A DNA stretch of 24,040 nucleotides, taken from positions 1 through 24,040 of the forward strand of contig JAKFES010000302.1 of NCBI GenBank assembly GCA_036675585.1. Direction: 5' to 3'. This document shows, one piece after another, positions 16,275 to 23,964 of the stretch; positions within the stretch are counted from its first letter, which is position 1; each line of letters opens with the position of its first letter. Position numbers and translations under genes: made by a program. The notes under the pieces were generated by a model. That model was not told the origin of the DNA. It was given only the letters and a program-made list of their open reading frames with translations, and did no database searches. This DNA is from Zeimonas sp036675585. GTDB lineage: Bacteria; Pseudomonadota; Gammaproteobacteria; Burkholderiales; Burkholderiaceae_E.

Positions 16275-16372
16275 GGACCGAAGCCGGTGAGGCAAGCCGG
16301 TGCGACGGCCAGAGGACCGGCGAGCGCCGGTTTGCAGAGGCCAATCGGGGGCCCGGAGAGGACGATGGGACG

Positions 16373-18070
16373 ATGGATCGTTTCTGGCTGAAGAGCTATC
16401 CCGCGGGGGTTCCGCACGACATCGACCCGGGGCGCTATCGCTCGCTCGTCGAGTTGCTCGACGAGTCGTTCGAGAAGTTTGCCGCGCGCAAGGCATACGT
16501 GGGTTTCGGCAAGGCGGTGAGCTTCGGCGAGGTCGACCGGCTGTCGCGCTCGCTCGCCGCATGGCTGCAGTCGCGCGGGCTGGCCCGGGGCGACCGGGTC
16601 GCGCTGATGATGCCCAACGTGCTGCAGCTCCCGGTGGCGATCGCCGCCGTGCTGCGCGCCGGCTTCGTCGTCGTCAACGTCAACCCACTGTATACGCCGC
16701 GCGAGCTCGAGCACCAGCTGAAGGATTCGGGCGCGCGCGCGATCGTGCTGCTCGAGAACTTCGCGGCGACGTTGCAGAAAGTGCTGGCGCGTACCGCCGT
16801 CGAGCACGTCGTCGTCGCGTCGATGGGCGACCTGCTCGGCTTTCCGAAAGGCGCGCTGGTGAACACGGTCGTTCGCCGCGTGAAGAAGCTCGTTCCGGAG
16901 TTCGACCTGCCCGGGTCGGTGCGTTTCAACGACGCACTCGCCGAGGGTGCGAAGCGCGAGCTCGCGAAGCCCGCGCTCGATCACGACGACATCGCGTTCC
17001 TGCAGTACACCGGCGGCACGACCGGGCTGGCCAAGGGCGCGATGCTCTCGCACCGGAACATCGTCGCGAACGTGCTGCAGGCCGAAGCGTGGATCCAGCC
17101 CGCGCTGAAGAACCCGAGGAAGGGCCCGCTGCCCGAGCAACTGGTCTGGGTGTGCGCATTGCCCCTGTATCACATCTTCGCGCTCACCGCGTGCTACCTG
17201 ATCGGGATGCGGCTGGGCGGGCTCAACGTCCTCATCCCCAACCCGCGCGACCTGCCGGCGCTGATCAAGGAGATCCGCCCGTATCGCTTCACGCTGTTTC
17301 CCGCGGTGAACACGCTGTTCAACGCGCTGGCGAACCATGCCGAATTCGCCAAGCTCGATTTCTCGGGCCTGCGCGTCTCGCTCGGCGGCGGAATGGCGGT
17401 GCAGGAGGCGGTGGCGAAGAAGTGGCTCGCGGTGACGGGCTGCCCGATCTGCGAAGCCTACGGCCTGTCGGAAACCTCGCCGGCGGCCACCGGCAATCCC
17501 ACGGACACCGACGTCTTCACCGGAACCATCGGCCTGCCGTTTCCGTCGACCGACGTGGCGATTCTCGACGACGACGGCAGGCCGGTGCCGCTCGGCCAAA
17601 CCGGCGAGATCGCGATTCGCGGACCGCAGGTGATGGCCGGCTACTGGAACCAGCCCGAGGAAACGGCGAAGGTCATGACGCCCGACGGCTTCTTCAAGAC
17701 CGGCGACATCGGCGTGATGGACGAGCGCGGCTACACGAAGATCGTCGATCGCAAGAAGGACATGATCGTCGTCTCGGGCTTCAACGTGTACCCGAACGAG
17801 ATCGAAGCGGTGGTCGCGCATCACCCGGGCGTGCTCGAGGTGGCGGCGGTCGGCGTCGCCGACGCGACGACCGGCGAAGCGGTGAAGCTGTTCGTCGTGA
17901 AGAAGGACGCGGCGCTCACCGAGCGCGCGCTGCGCGAATACTGCAAGGAGAACCTGACCGGCTACAAGCGGCCGAAGCACATCGAGTTCCGCGAGGAACT
18001 GCCGAAGACGAACGTCGGCAAGATCCTGCGCCGCGCGTTGCGCGACGAACCGGCGAAGCAGGTCGCGTAG
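16373..18070 (+). CDS. fadD: Long-chain fatty acid--CoA ligase
   Basis: This 565-aa ANL-superfamily ligase activates long-chain fatty acids to acyl-CoA at the cytoplasmic membrane, the first step of beta-oxidation. It is collinear with E. coli FadD from the first residues (WLKSYPAGVPHDIDP). It has NVNPLYTPRELEHQLKDSGA, the ATP-binding YTGGTTGLAKGAMLSHRN from residue 212, the FadD-specific NTLFNAL, the adenine motif YGLSETSP, the hinge DRKKDMIVVSGFNVYPNEIE and the catalytic K550 in NVGKILRR. The ATG at 16373 is preceded by GGAGAGGA at 16355-16362, a rather long 10-base spacing. It is convergent with the aryl-CoA ligase gene, with the PIN remnant in between. No terminator is seen after it. Confidence 0.94.
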   Translation: MDRFWLKSYPAGVPHDIDPGRYRSLVELLDESFEKFAARKAYVGFGKAVSFGEVDRLSRSLAAWLQSRGLARGDRVALMMPNVLQLPVAIAAVLRAGFVVVNVNPLYTPRELEHQLKDSGARAIVLLENFAATLQKVLARTAVEHVVVASMGDLLGFPKGALVNTVVRRVKKLVPEFDLPGSVRFNDALAEGAKRELAKPALDHDDIAFLQYTGGTTGLAKGAMLSHRNIVANVLQAEAWIQPALKNPRKGPLPEQLVWVCALPLYHIFALTACYLIGMRLGGLNVLIPNPRDLPALIKEIRPYRFTLFPAVNTLFNALANHAEFAKLDFSGLRVSLGGGMAVQEAVAKKWLAVTGCPICEAYGLSETSPAATGNPTDTDVFTGTIGLPFPSTDVAILDDDGRPVPLGQTGEIAIRGPQVMAGYWNQPEETAKVMTPDGFFKTGDIGVMDERGYTKIVDRKKDMIVVSGFNVYPNEIEAVVAHHPGVLEVAAVGVADATTGEAVKLFVVKKDAALTERALREYCKENLTGYKRPKHIEFREELPKTNVGKILRRALRDEPAKQVA

Positions 18071-18082
18071 CGGATCAAACCT

Positions 18083-18205
18083 TCAGGATCGCACCTCCAT
18101 CGCGTCGGCGGTATCGGTCTGCGCGAAGTCGGTGAAGAAGAGCGGGATTGCGCGTTCCCTGCACAGTGCGTAGGCGAACAGATCGCCGAAGTTCAAGCGG
18201 GCGCG
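18083..18205 (-). pseudogene. VapC/PIN-domain toxin remnant (C-terminal 40 residues)
   Basis: Read on the - strand from 18205 to the TGA at 18083-18085, this stretch encodes 40 residues including LNFGDLFAYALCRERAIPLF and TDFAQTDTADAM. This is the C-terminal signature of VapC-type PIN ribonucleases, where LNFGD provides an active-site Asp and the xDFxxTD motif follows a beta strand. Two residues usually found before DF (the KG of LLFKGxDF) appear to be missing. No start codon, no N-terminal PIN half and no vapB partner are present. The fragment begins immediately after, and in the same frame as, the stop codon of the aryl-CoA ligase. It is best read as the scar of a toxin-antitoxin locus cut by a rearrangement that brought in the ligase/MarR pair or by deletion. 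It is unlikely to be expressed as an active protein. Confidence 0.72.
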
Positions 18206-19819
18206 TCATCCGTTGCGCAACCGGAACCGCTGCAGCTTGCCTGTCTCCGTCCTCGGCAGTGCCTCGCGAAATTCGATCGCCCTCGGATACTTGTACGGCG
18301 CGATCGTGCGCTTGACGAAGTCCTGCAGCGTGCCGATCAATCCGTCGTCGGCGCGCCAGCCGTCCTTCAGCACGACGAAGGCCTTGACGATCTGCCCGCG
18401 CGCCTCGTCGGCCACGCCGACGACGCCGCACTCGGCCACGGCCTCGTGCATCAGTAGCGCCGCCTCGACCTCGGGCCCCGCGATGTTGTAGCCGCCCGAG
18501 ACGATCATGTCGTCCGAGCGTGCCTGGTAATAAAAGTAGCCGTCCTCGTCCATCGCGAAGGTGTCGCCGGGCAGGTTCCACCCGTTTCGCACGTAATCGA
18601 GCTGGCGCGGATCGGCGAGGTAGCGGCAACCCGTCGGTCCCTTCACCGCCAGCTTGCCGACCTGGCCGTGCGGCAGCTCGTTCATGTCGTCGTCGACGAC
18701 GCGCGCCTCGTAGCCGGGCACCGGCTTGCCGATCGCACCGCGCCGCACCGCGTCGGGCGCCGACGAGATGAAGATGTGGATCATCTCGGTCGAGCCGATC
18801 CCGTCGATCATCTCGATGCCGGTCGCCTGCTTCCACAGTTGGCGGGTGGCGTCGGGGAGCGCCTCGCCGGCCGAGACGCTTTTCCGGAGCGACGAAAGAT
18901 CGAAGCGCGACACGAGCGGGGCCATCTGCCGGTACATCGTGGGCGCGGTGAACACGATCGTCGCGCGATGGCGCTCGATGGCCGCGAGCAGCGATTCGGG
19001 CGTCCCGCGTTCGAGAAGCAGCACCGATGCCCCGACCCGCAGCGGAAAGCACAGCATTCCGCCGAGCCCGAACGTGAAAGCCAGCGGCGGCGTGCCGCAG
19101 AAGACGTCGTCGGCACGCGGCTCGAGCACGTGCCGCGGGAAGAGATCGCACATCGCGACGATGTCGCGGTGGAAATGCATCGTTCCCTTGGGCTTGCCGG
19201 TGGTGCCCGACGTGAACGCGATCAGTGCGACGTCGTCCTGCGCGGTGTCGCACGCGGGAAATCGCGTCGGCGCGCTCGCCAGCCAGCGTTCGAGCGCGTC
19301 GGGCTCGCCGCTGCCGTCGTTGAAGAACATCACGTGCTCGAGCGCATCGCTCTGCGCGCGCAGTGCGTCGATCTCGTCGCGCAGGGCCAGGTCGCACAGC
19401 GCCGCCGACACGCGTGCTTTCTCGACGACCGGCGCCAGGTCCTTTGCGCGCAGCAGCGGCATCGTCGGCACGGCGATCAGCCCGGCCTTGATCACGGCGA
19501 GCAGGCAGGCGGCCATCATCGGGTTGTTCGTTCCGCGCAGCAGCACGCGGTTGCCGGGCTGCAGCCCCATCCGGTCGCGCAGCACGTTGGCGATCTGGTT
19601 CACCCGAACGTACAGCTGGTAGTAGGTGCAGCTCGCCTGGTCGGTGCGCAGGGCGATCGAATCGCGATGGCCGCCCTCGACCATCCGGTCGAGCAGCTCG
19701 ACCGCGGCGTTCATCCGGTCCGGGTACCGGGTGTCGGGCGAATCGAGGAACTCGGGCCACTGCTCGGGCGGCGGCAGGTTCTCGCGCGCGAAGGTGTCGA
19801 CGTGTGCGGACCGGTGCAT
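18206..19819 (-). CDS. AMP-dependent aryl-CoA ligase (benzoate/2-aminobenzoate--CoA ligase type)
   Basis: This 537-aa ANL-superfamily ligase has the ATP-binding motif FTSGTTGKPKGTMHFHRDI (residues 202-220), an adenine-binding region GIGSTEMIHIFISS, the hinge DDMIVSGGYNIAGPEVE and a C-terminal catalytic lysine K528 in RTETGKLQ. The GSTEMIHIFISS and GAIGKPVPGYEARVVD segments are those of the benzoate-CoA/2-aminobenzoate-CoA ligase group, so an aromatic acid substrate is likely, activated in the cytoplasm with ATP and CoA. The start at 19819 is supported by AGGAG about 8 bases upstream; the frame extends further but into non-family sequence. It lies 92 bp downstream of, and on the same strand as, a MarR gene that probably controls it. 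It is followed directly by a PIN-toxin fragment. The exact substrate is inference. Confidence 0.88.
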   Translation of the reverse strand: MHRSAHVDTFARENLPPPEQWPEFLDSPDTRYPDRMNAAVELLDRMVEGGHRDSIALRTDQASCTYYQLYVRVNQIANVLRDRMGLQPGNRVLLRGTNNPMMAACLLAVIKAGLIAVPTMPLLRAKDLAPVVEKARVSAALCDLALRDEIDALRAQSDALEHVMFFNDGSGEPDALERWLASAPTRFPACDTAQDDVALIAFTSGTTGKPKGTMHFHRDIVAMCDLFPRHVLEPRADDVFCGTPPLAFTFGLGGMLCFPLRVGASVLLLERGTPESLLAAIERHRATIVFTAPTMYRQMAPLVSRFDLSSLRKSVSAGEALPDATRQLWKQATGIEMIDGIGSTEMIHIFISSAPDAVRRGAIGKPVPGYEARVVDDDMNELPHGQVGKLAVKGPTGCRYLADPRQLDYVRNGWNLPGDTFAMDEDGYFYYQARSDDMIVSGGYNIAGPEVEAALLMHEAVAECGVVGVADEARGQIVKAFVVLKDGWRADDGLIGTLQDFVKRTIAPYKYPRAIEFREALPRTETGKLQRFRLRNG

Positions 19820-19911
19820 CGAAGCGCTCCTCGTTCTCGTATGGGAAAGGATTCGGGGGTCGGTACTGCCCGGCACGGCCGACGCTCCCCGGGCGTCGAA
19901 CGCGCCGTCGT

Positions 19912-20475
19912 TCAGGAGATGTCGCGCGAGGCCGTGTCCCGCCGCGCGCGACCGGCGGCGCCGCGCTGCGCTTCGGCCCGCCGCTTGCCGTCGACCAGCC
20001 CCGGTTTGAGCTTGCCGAGCAAGGCCAGCAGTTGCCGCTGCTCGTCGCGCGAGAGCACCTCGAACAGCGAGACGACCCATCGCTCGTGCCCGGCAGCCAT
20101 TTCGGCGAAGCGCCGCCGGCCGGCCGCCGACAGCCGGAGCCGGATCGCGCGCCGGTCGTCGCTGACGGGTTCGCGCCGCAACAGGCCTTCGGCCTCGAGC
20201 TGGTCGGCCAGCGCGGTGATGTTGCCGCTCGTGACCATCAAGCGCTGCGACAACTCGCTCATGCGCAGCCCCTGCGGGTGCCGGTCGAGTTGAGCGAGCA
20301 GGTCGAAGCGCGGCAGGGTGCTCTCGAAGTCGCTGCGCAGAACCTGCCGCACCGAGCTCTCGATGAGGCTCGTGCAGGTGAGCAGCCGCAGCCAGAGCTT
20401 CAGGGCGGTGTGGTCGTGCGCCTGCAGGCGAGTCTCGTGGTCGAGCGGAGAAGGCAGGCTGTCGGTCGACTGCAT
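19912..20475 (-). CDS. MarR-family transcriptional regulator
   Basis: This 187-aa winged-helix regulator has the MarR core LPRFDLLAQLDRHPQGLRMS, then ELSQRLMVTSGNITALADQL (recognition helix) and the wing GLLRREPVSDDRRAIRLRLS with the conserved DxRR. Dimerisation helices lie at both ends. An Arg-rich tail after residue 155 (KRRAEAQRGAAGRARRD) is not typical. The start is either ATG 20475 or GTG 20481; neither has a clear RBS. The next gene on the same strand is an aryl-CoA ligase. Many betaproteobacterial MarR proteins in this setting are repressors relieved by aromatic acids or their CoA esters, so it likely senses the ligase's substrate or product (inference). Confidence 0.9.
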   Translation of the reverse strand: MQSTDSLPSPLDHETRLQAHDHTALKLWLRLLTCTSLIESSVRQVLRSDFESTLPRFDLLAQLDRHPQGLRMSELSQRLMVTSGNITALADQLEAEGLLRREPVSDDRRAIRLRLSAAGRRRFAEMAAGHERWVVSLFEVLSRDEQRQLLALLGKLKPGLVDGKRRAEAQRGAAGRARRDTASRDIS

Positions 20476-20490
20476 CCGCACAGTTTAGGA

Positions 20491-20510
20491 TTGAATTGTT
20501 CCGACTTCAA
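20491..20510. promoter_or_regulatory. Candidate MarR operator upstream of the MarR gene
   Basis: TTGAA (20491-20495), 10-base spacer, TTCAA (20506-20510) form a dyad 16-35 bases upstream of the MarR start, in a locally AT-rich patch. The size (about 20 bp) and place suit an autoregulatory MarR site. Only the outer five bases on each side pair. Confidence 0.35.
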
Positions 20511-20537
20511 ACGTCTCGGTGGGAAGCGAACGCGGGC

Positions 20538-20567
20538 AAAAAAAAGCGCCGGGTTGCCCCGGCGCTT
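20538..20567 (-). terminator. Rho-independent terminator after porin 1
   Basis: Read on the - strand, AAGCGCCGGG (20567-20558), a 4-base loop GCAA and CCCGGCGCTT (20553-20544) form a perfect 10-bp stem followed by eight Us (20545-20538). It ends transcription of the porin gene that stops at 20607. A second small hairpin (20585-20600, ACCGGC/GCCGGT) sits between the stop codon and it. Confidence 0.92.
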
Positions 20568-20606
20568 CGAGTCCTGCTGCGTCAACCGGCTTGCGCCGGT
20601 GCGCGA

Positions 20607-21680
20607 TCAGAACAGGTGACGCACGCCGACCGCGAAGCCTTTCGGATCCGCACCCACGGCACCCGCCGCGACGGAGTTGTCCGACGCGAGCACCGAGAAC
20701 GCGCCCGTGGCGTTGTTGCGCATCATGCCGTACGTGGCGTACAGGTTGGTGCGCTTCGACAGCGGGTGAACGTAGGCGATGCCGAAGGCCGTGCCTTTCG
20801 GGTCGCTGCCGCCGGCCACCGGGTTGTCGACTTTCAGCTGCATGACTTGCGCGAGCAGCTCACCCGTGCCGAGCTTGATGCCAGCGCCGAGGCCGAGGCC
20901 CTGGAGCTTGTCACCGCCCGCGACGACCGCGGTGTCGTCCGCATCCGCCACCCCGTAGGCCAGGGTCAGGCGGAAGCCGCCGAAGTCGTAGCCGGCACCG
21001 AGACCAGCCTGCTTGACCGCGTCACCCAGGACGTTGTTGACTTCCTGGTAGTAGCCCTGAAGCTTGAGCGGACCACCGGCCCACACTGCCGACAGACCCC
21101 AGACGTCGCCGCCTGCGCTGTCCGTCGTCGCGCTGTCGGTCAGCTCGCCTTCGGCGTACATCGCGCGCAGCGTGACGCCGCTGAACGTGCCGGTGTAGTG
21201 GATACCGTTGTTGGCACGCGTGGCGATACCGCCTTGCGCCGTGAACGTCAGCCAGTTAGCGAACAGGCCGTAGCCCATGATGTCGGTCGTGCCGGCCGCC
21301 GAGAAGCCCGGGGTGTAGTCACGGCCGAGGCGCACTTCACCGAACCCGCCGGCCAGGCCGACGACCGAACGACGCTGGAAGAAAGCGCCGCCCGCACCGG
21401 CCGGATCGCTGTCGACCGAACCGGTATCGACGTCGATGCCGGCTTCGAAGTTGAACGTGGCTTTCAGGCCGCTGCCGAGGTCTTCCGTACCGCGGATACC
21501 GAAACGGCTGGTCGACTGGTAGCCGGAGTTCACGACCATCGTGCTCGAGTCACCCGGGCCGTCGTTGTCGTTCCAGCCAATGCCGGCGTCGGCAATGCCG
21601 TACAGCGTCACGTTCGTCTGGGCGAACGCGGCTGCAGGCAGCGCTGCGGCGACAGCCACTGCGAGAAGCGTTTTCTTCAT
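20607..21680 (-). CDS. Gram-negative outer-membrane porin, copy 1
   Basis: This 357-aa trimeric general porin of the Burkholderiales type forms a diffusion channel in the outer membrane. A clear signal peptide (MKKTLLAVAVAAALPAAAFA, cleavage after residue 20) leads into the hallmark first strand QTNVTLYGIADAGIG. FGIRGTEDLGSGLKA, then GLAGGFGEVRLGRDYTP follow, and the end AVGVRHLF has the C-terminal Phe needed for beta-barrel assembly. The start at 21680 is set by AGGAGA 8 bases upstream. It is followed by a strong terminator. It is one of two tandem porins; sequence similarity suggests duplication. Substrate selectivity cannot be read from sequence. Confidence 0.95.
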   Translation of the reverse strand: MKKTLLAVAVAAALPAAAFAQTNVTLYGIADAGIGWNDNDGPGDSSTMVVNSGYQSTSRFGIRGTEDLGSGLKATFNFEAGIDVDTGSVDSDPAGAGGAFFQRRSVVGLAGGFGEVRLGRDYTPGFSAAGTTDIMGYGLFANWLTFTAQGGIATRANNGIHYTGTFSGVTLRAMYAEGELTDSATTDSAGGDVWGLSAVWAGGPLKLQGYYQEVNNVLGDAVKQAGLGAGYDFGGFRLTLAYGVADADDTAVVAGGDKLQGLGLGAGIKLGTGELLAQVMQLKVDNPVAGGSDPKGTAFGIAYVHPLSKRTNLYATYGMMRNNATGAFSVLASDNSVAAGAVGADPKGFAVGVRHLF

Positions 21681-21983
21681 TGAAGGTTCTCCTAGGTTTC
21701 TGGAATCAATCATCGGCGTGGTTTGCCGCCGCAACTCCCCGGTTGCCGAGAGGCGTTATCCCCGGTTTGAAGTCCAACGTATTCTCGCCAAATTCACCGG
21801 GGGAGCAAACAACCGGGCGCCCAGGGGCACCAAGTGAGTGCATTTCTGTGGCATGTCCGCAACAAAGCGTAGGCCCGGGTGCGCGACCCCTCGCCGGGGG
21901 CCGCAGGCACGTGATGCGAAAGGCGGGCCGGTGACCCGGTCCGCGAGCCCGGGGCGGGCCCCCGGGCTCCTCGTCTCGAAAGC
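21681..21983. other. Intergenic region between the two porins
   Basis: These 303 bases hold no convincing gene. The stretch nearest porin 1 carries its RBS (21687-21695) and presumably its promoter and leader, but I see no good -35/-10 pair; this part is less GC-rich than its surroundings. The part nearest porin 2 (21860-21980) is very GC-rich and contains the hairpin at 21945-21969. Confidence 0.6.
21945..21969 (-). terminator. GC-rich hairpin after porin 2, possible terminator
   Basis: GAGCCCGGGG (21945-21954) and CCCCGGGCTC (21960-21969) form a perfect 10-bp stem with a 5-base loop, 14 bases after the porin 2 stop. There is no U tract on either side, so it is either a Rho-dependent or stabilising 3' hairpin rather than a classical terminator. 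Confidence 0.45.
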
Positions 21984-23048
21984 TCAGAACCGGTGGCGGA
22001 TGCCGACGGCGAAGGCTTTCGGCGTCGTGTCGACCACGCCGCCGCCGACGCCGAAGCCGGCTGCACGCAGCGCGAAAGCAGCGCCGTTCTCGTTCTTCAG
22101 CTGCCCGTAGCTTGCGTACAGGTTCGTCCGTTTCGACAGCGGATGCACGTACGCCAGGCCGAAGGACTTCGCCTTCGGGCTGCCGAAGCGGTCGAGTTCC
22201 TGCTGGACGGAGTGGAACAGCACTTCGCCCACGCCGACTTTCGCGCCGACGCCGATGCCGATCGCCTCGTGCTCGACGCTGCCGCCGACCGGCAGTTCCT
22301 CGTCGGCCACCCCGTAGTTCAACGCTACCCGGAACGCACCGAAGCGATACTGCGCGCCGAGGCCGTATTCGTCGGTGTCGAGCGTGTCGGTTCCCGCGGC
22401 GTCCGCGCGCTGGCGCGACTGGTAATACGCCTGCGCGGTCCACGGCCCGTTCGCGTAGACGCCGGACAGCCCGTAGAGGTCGCCGGCGCCCCTCGGCCGT
22501 CCGGGGGTGTCGTCGGCTTCGCCCGTCGCGTAGGCCGCACGCAAGGTGAAGCCGCCCCACACCGGGCTCGTGTAGTGCACGCCATTGCTCGCGCGGCTGG
22601 TGATGCCGCCGTTGCTGCCGAAGTCGAGCCAGTTGGCAAACAGGCCCAGCCCCATCACGTCGGTCGTGCCGATCGCCGTGTAGCCGGGGGTGTAGTCGCG
22701 GCCGAGACGGACTTCTCCGAAACCGCCGGCCAGGCCGACCACCGCACGCCGTGCCCAGAACGGCTCGCCCGCTTCTCCGTCGTCGATGTCGACGCCGCTT
22801 TCCAGGTTGAACACGACCTTCAGGCCGTTGCCGAGGTCTTCGGTTCCCCGCAGGCCGAAGCGGCTGCTGGACTGGACGCCGCTGTAGACCATCGTCGAAC
22901 CGTCCCCACCGGGCGCATCGGTGTCGGCCACGCCGACGCCCGCATCGGCGATGCCGTATAGCGTGATATTGGTTTGGGCGCAGGCGACGCCACCGAAAGT
23001 ACCCAGGACCGCCAGCGAGACGAGCGTTTTCTTCAATTCGAGCTCCAT
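21984..23048 (-). CDS. Gram-negative outer-membrane porin, copy 2
   Basis: This 354-aa porin is closely related to the copy at 20607. The signal peptide (basic KK, hydrophobic LVSLAVLGTFGGVACA) is cleaved before QTNITLYGIADAGVG. FGLRGTEDLGNGLKV and GLAGGFGEVRLGRDYTPGYT are shared nearly word for word, and it ends AVGIRHRF with terminal Phe. The start at 23048 has only a weak RBS (GAGAAA); the next in-frame Met is not better placed. An alternative start is the Leu/Lys just before the KK, but none has ATG. A 6-bp hairpin (GGTGGC 23065-23070, GCCACC 23077-23082) lies in its leader, 17 bases upstream of the ATG, and may influence expression. It is divergent from coq7. Confidence 0.94.
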   Translation of the reverse strand: MELELKKTLVSLAVLGTFGGVACAQTNITLYGIADAGVGVADTDAPGGDGSTMVYSGVQSSSRFGLRGTEDLGNGLKVVFNLESGVDIDDGEAGEPFWARRAVVGLAGGFGEVRLGRDYTPGYTAIGTTDVMGLGLFANWLDFGSNGGITSRASNGVHYTSPVWGGFTLRAAYATGEADDTPGRPRGAGDLYGLSGVYANGPWTAQAYYQSRQRADAAGTDTLDTDEYGLGAQYRFGAFRVALNYGVADEELPVGGSVEHEAIGIGVGAKVGVGEVLFHSVQQELDRFGSPKAKSFGLAYVHPLSKRTNLYASYGQLKNENGAAFALRAAGFGVGGGVVDTTPKAFAVGIRHRF

Positions 23049-23064
23049 GCTTTCTCGGAAAGAC

Positions 23065-23082
23065 GGTGGCGTTCTTGCCACC
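23065..23082 (-). promoter_or_regulatory. Leader hairpin of porin 2
   Basis: GGTGGC and GCCACC pair perfectly around a 6-base loop, 17 to 34 bases upstream of the porin 2 start codon. It lies just before the Shine-Dalgarno area. Porin leaders are common targets of small-RNA control, but no such partner is seen here. Confidence 0.35.
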
Positions 23083-23218
23083 GGGACCCGCGGGTTACGC
23101 CCGAGGGACAAGCCGCTAAAGTAGGCAGTGCAGATGACGGTTCGAAGACGGCGCGCCGCGGGTGTTCGCGACGGCGCTATCCTGTGACAGGGCAACAACG
23201 GGTACGACGAGACTGCAC

Positions 23219-23887
23219 ATGTCGACGATCTCCGGGGATGGGCTGCGCAATCACTCGCCGCTCGACCGAGGCTTGGCCGGCCTCGGTCGTGCGCTGGCCG
23301 CGCTCGCCGGGTCGGCGCCCAGCGCCCGCCCGCTGCCGGTGCCCGGCAACGCGCACGATTTCGAGGAGCCGGCCGAGCCGTCGCAGCGACGCCTGTCGGG
23401 CTCGCTGATGCGGGTGAACCATGTCGGCGAGATCTGCGCGCAGGCGCTCTACGAAGCGCAGGCCGCGAGCACCGCCGATCCGGTGCTCGAGCGCGAGTTC
23501 CGGGTGGCGGCGCGCGAGGAGGGCGATCACCTGGCCTGGACGCGCGAGCGACTGCGCGAGCTCGGCGCGCAACCGTCGCTGCTCAATCCGCTGTGGTACG
23601 CCGGCTCGTTCGCCATCGGCCTCGTCGCCGGGCGGCTCGGCGACCGGATCAGCCTGGGCTTCATGGCGGAAACCGAACGACAGGTCGAAGCGCATCTCGC
23701 GCACCACCTCGACCGGCTGCCGGCGTCGGACACGCGATCGCGCGCGATCGTCGCGGCGATGCAGGAAGACGAAGCGCGGCACGGCGAGCATGCGCGGCGC
23801 CTCGGCGGAGTCGACCTGCCGGCGCCGGTGCGCATGGCGATGCGCACCGCGTCCCGGGTGATGACGACGACCGCGCACTACGTGTAG
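23219..23887 (+). CDS. coq7: Demethoxyubiquinone hydroxylase Coq7 (diiron)
   Basis: This 222-aa enzyme carries out the penultimate hydroxylation in ubiquinone synthesis (2-octaprenyl-3-methyl-6-methoxy-1,4-benzoquinol hydroxylase) and replaces UbiF in many proteobacteria. All six carboxylate/histidine ligands of the diiron site are visible: E71 (RVNHVGEICAQALYEAQ), E101 and H104 (EEGDHLAW), E153 (ETERQVEAHL), E185 and H188 (QEDEARHGEH). The Coq7 signature LNPLWYAGSFAIGLVAG is at 122-138. It is a peripheral inner-membrane protein. The ATG at 23219 gives the family-length N-terminus; a GTG at 23162 would add 19 unconvincing residues. RBS is weak. It is divergent from porin 2 and followed by a palindromic element. 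Confidence 0.96.
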   Translation: MSTISGDGLRNHSPLDRGLAGLGRALAALAGSAPSARPLPVPGNAHDFEEPAEPSQRRLSGSLMRVNHVGEICAQALYEAQAASTADPVLEREFRVAAREEGDHLAWTRERLRELGAQPSLLNPLWYAGSFAIGLVAGRLGDRISLGFMAETERQVEAHLAHHLDRLPASDTRSRAIVAAMQEDEARHGEHARRLGGVDLPAPVRMAMRTASRVMTTTAHYV

Positions 23888-23964
23888 CGCACGCGCGCGG
23901 GGCGGCGTGCCTCGCGTGTTCTAGGGCCTGTTCACACTACGATCGTCCCCGCGTGAGCCCGAAA

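Noticed and set aside
18075..19760. 561-codon - strand frame overlapping the aryl-CoA ligase in another frame
   Set aside because: Shadow frame; the ligase motifs lie in the frame ending at 18206.
16064..20293. Long open frames antisense to fadD (16064-17980) and to the aryl-CoA ligase and MarR genes (18668-20293)
   Set aside because: Low-complexity His/Arg/Ala translation; the opposite strands encode intact enzymes.
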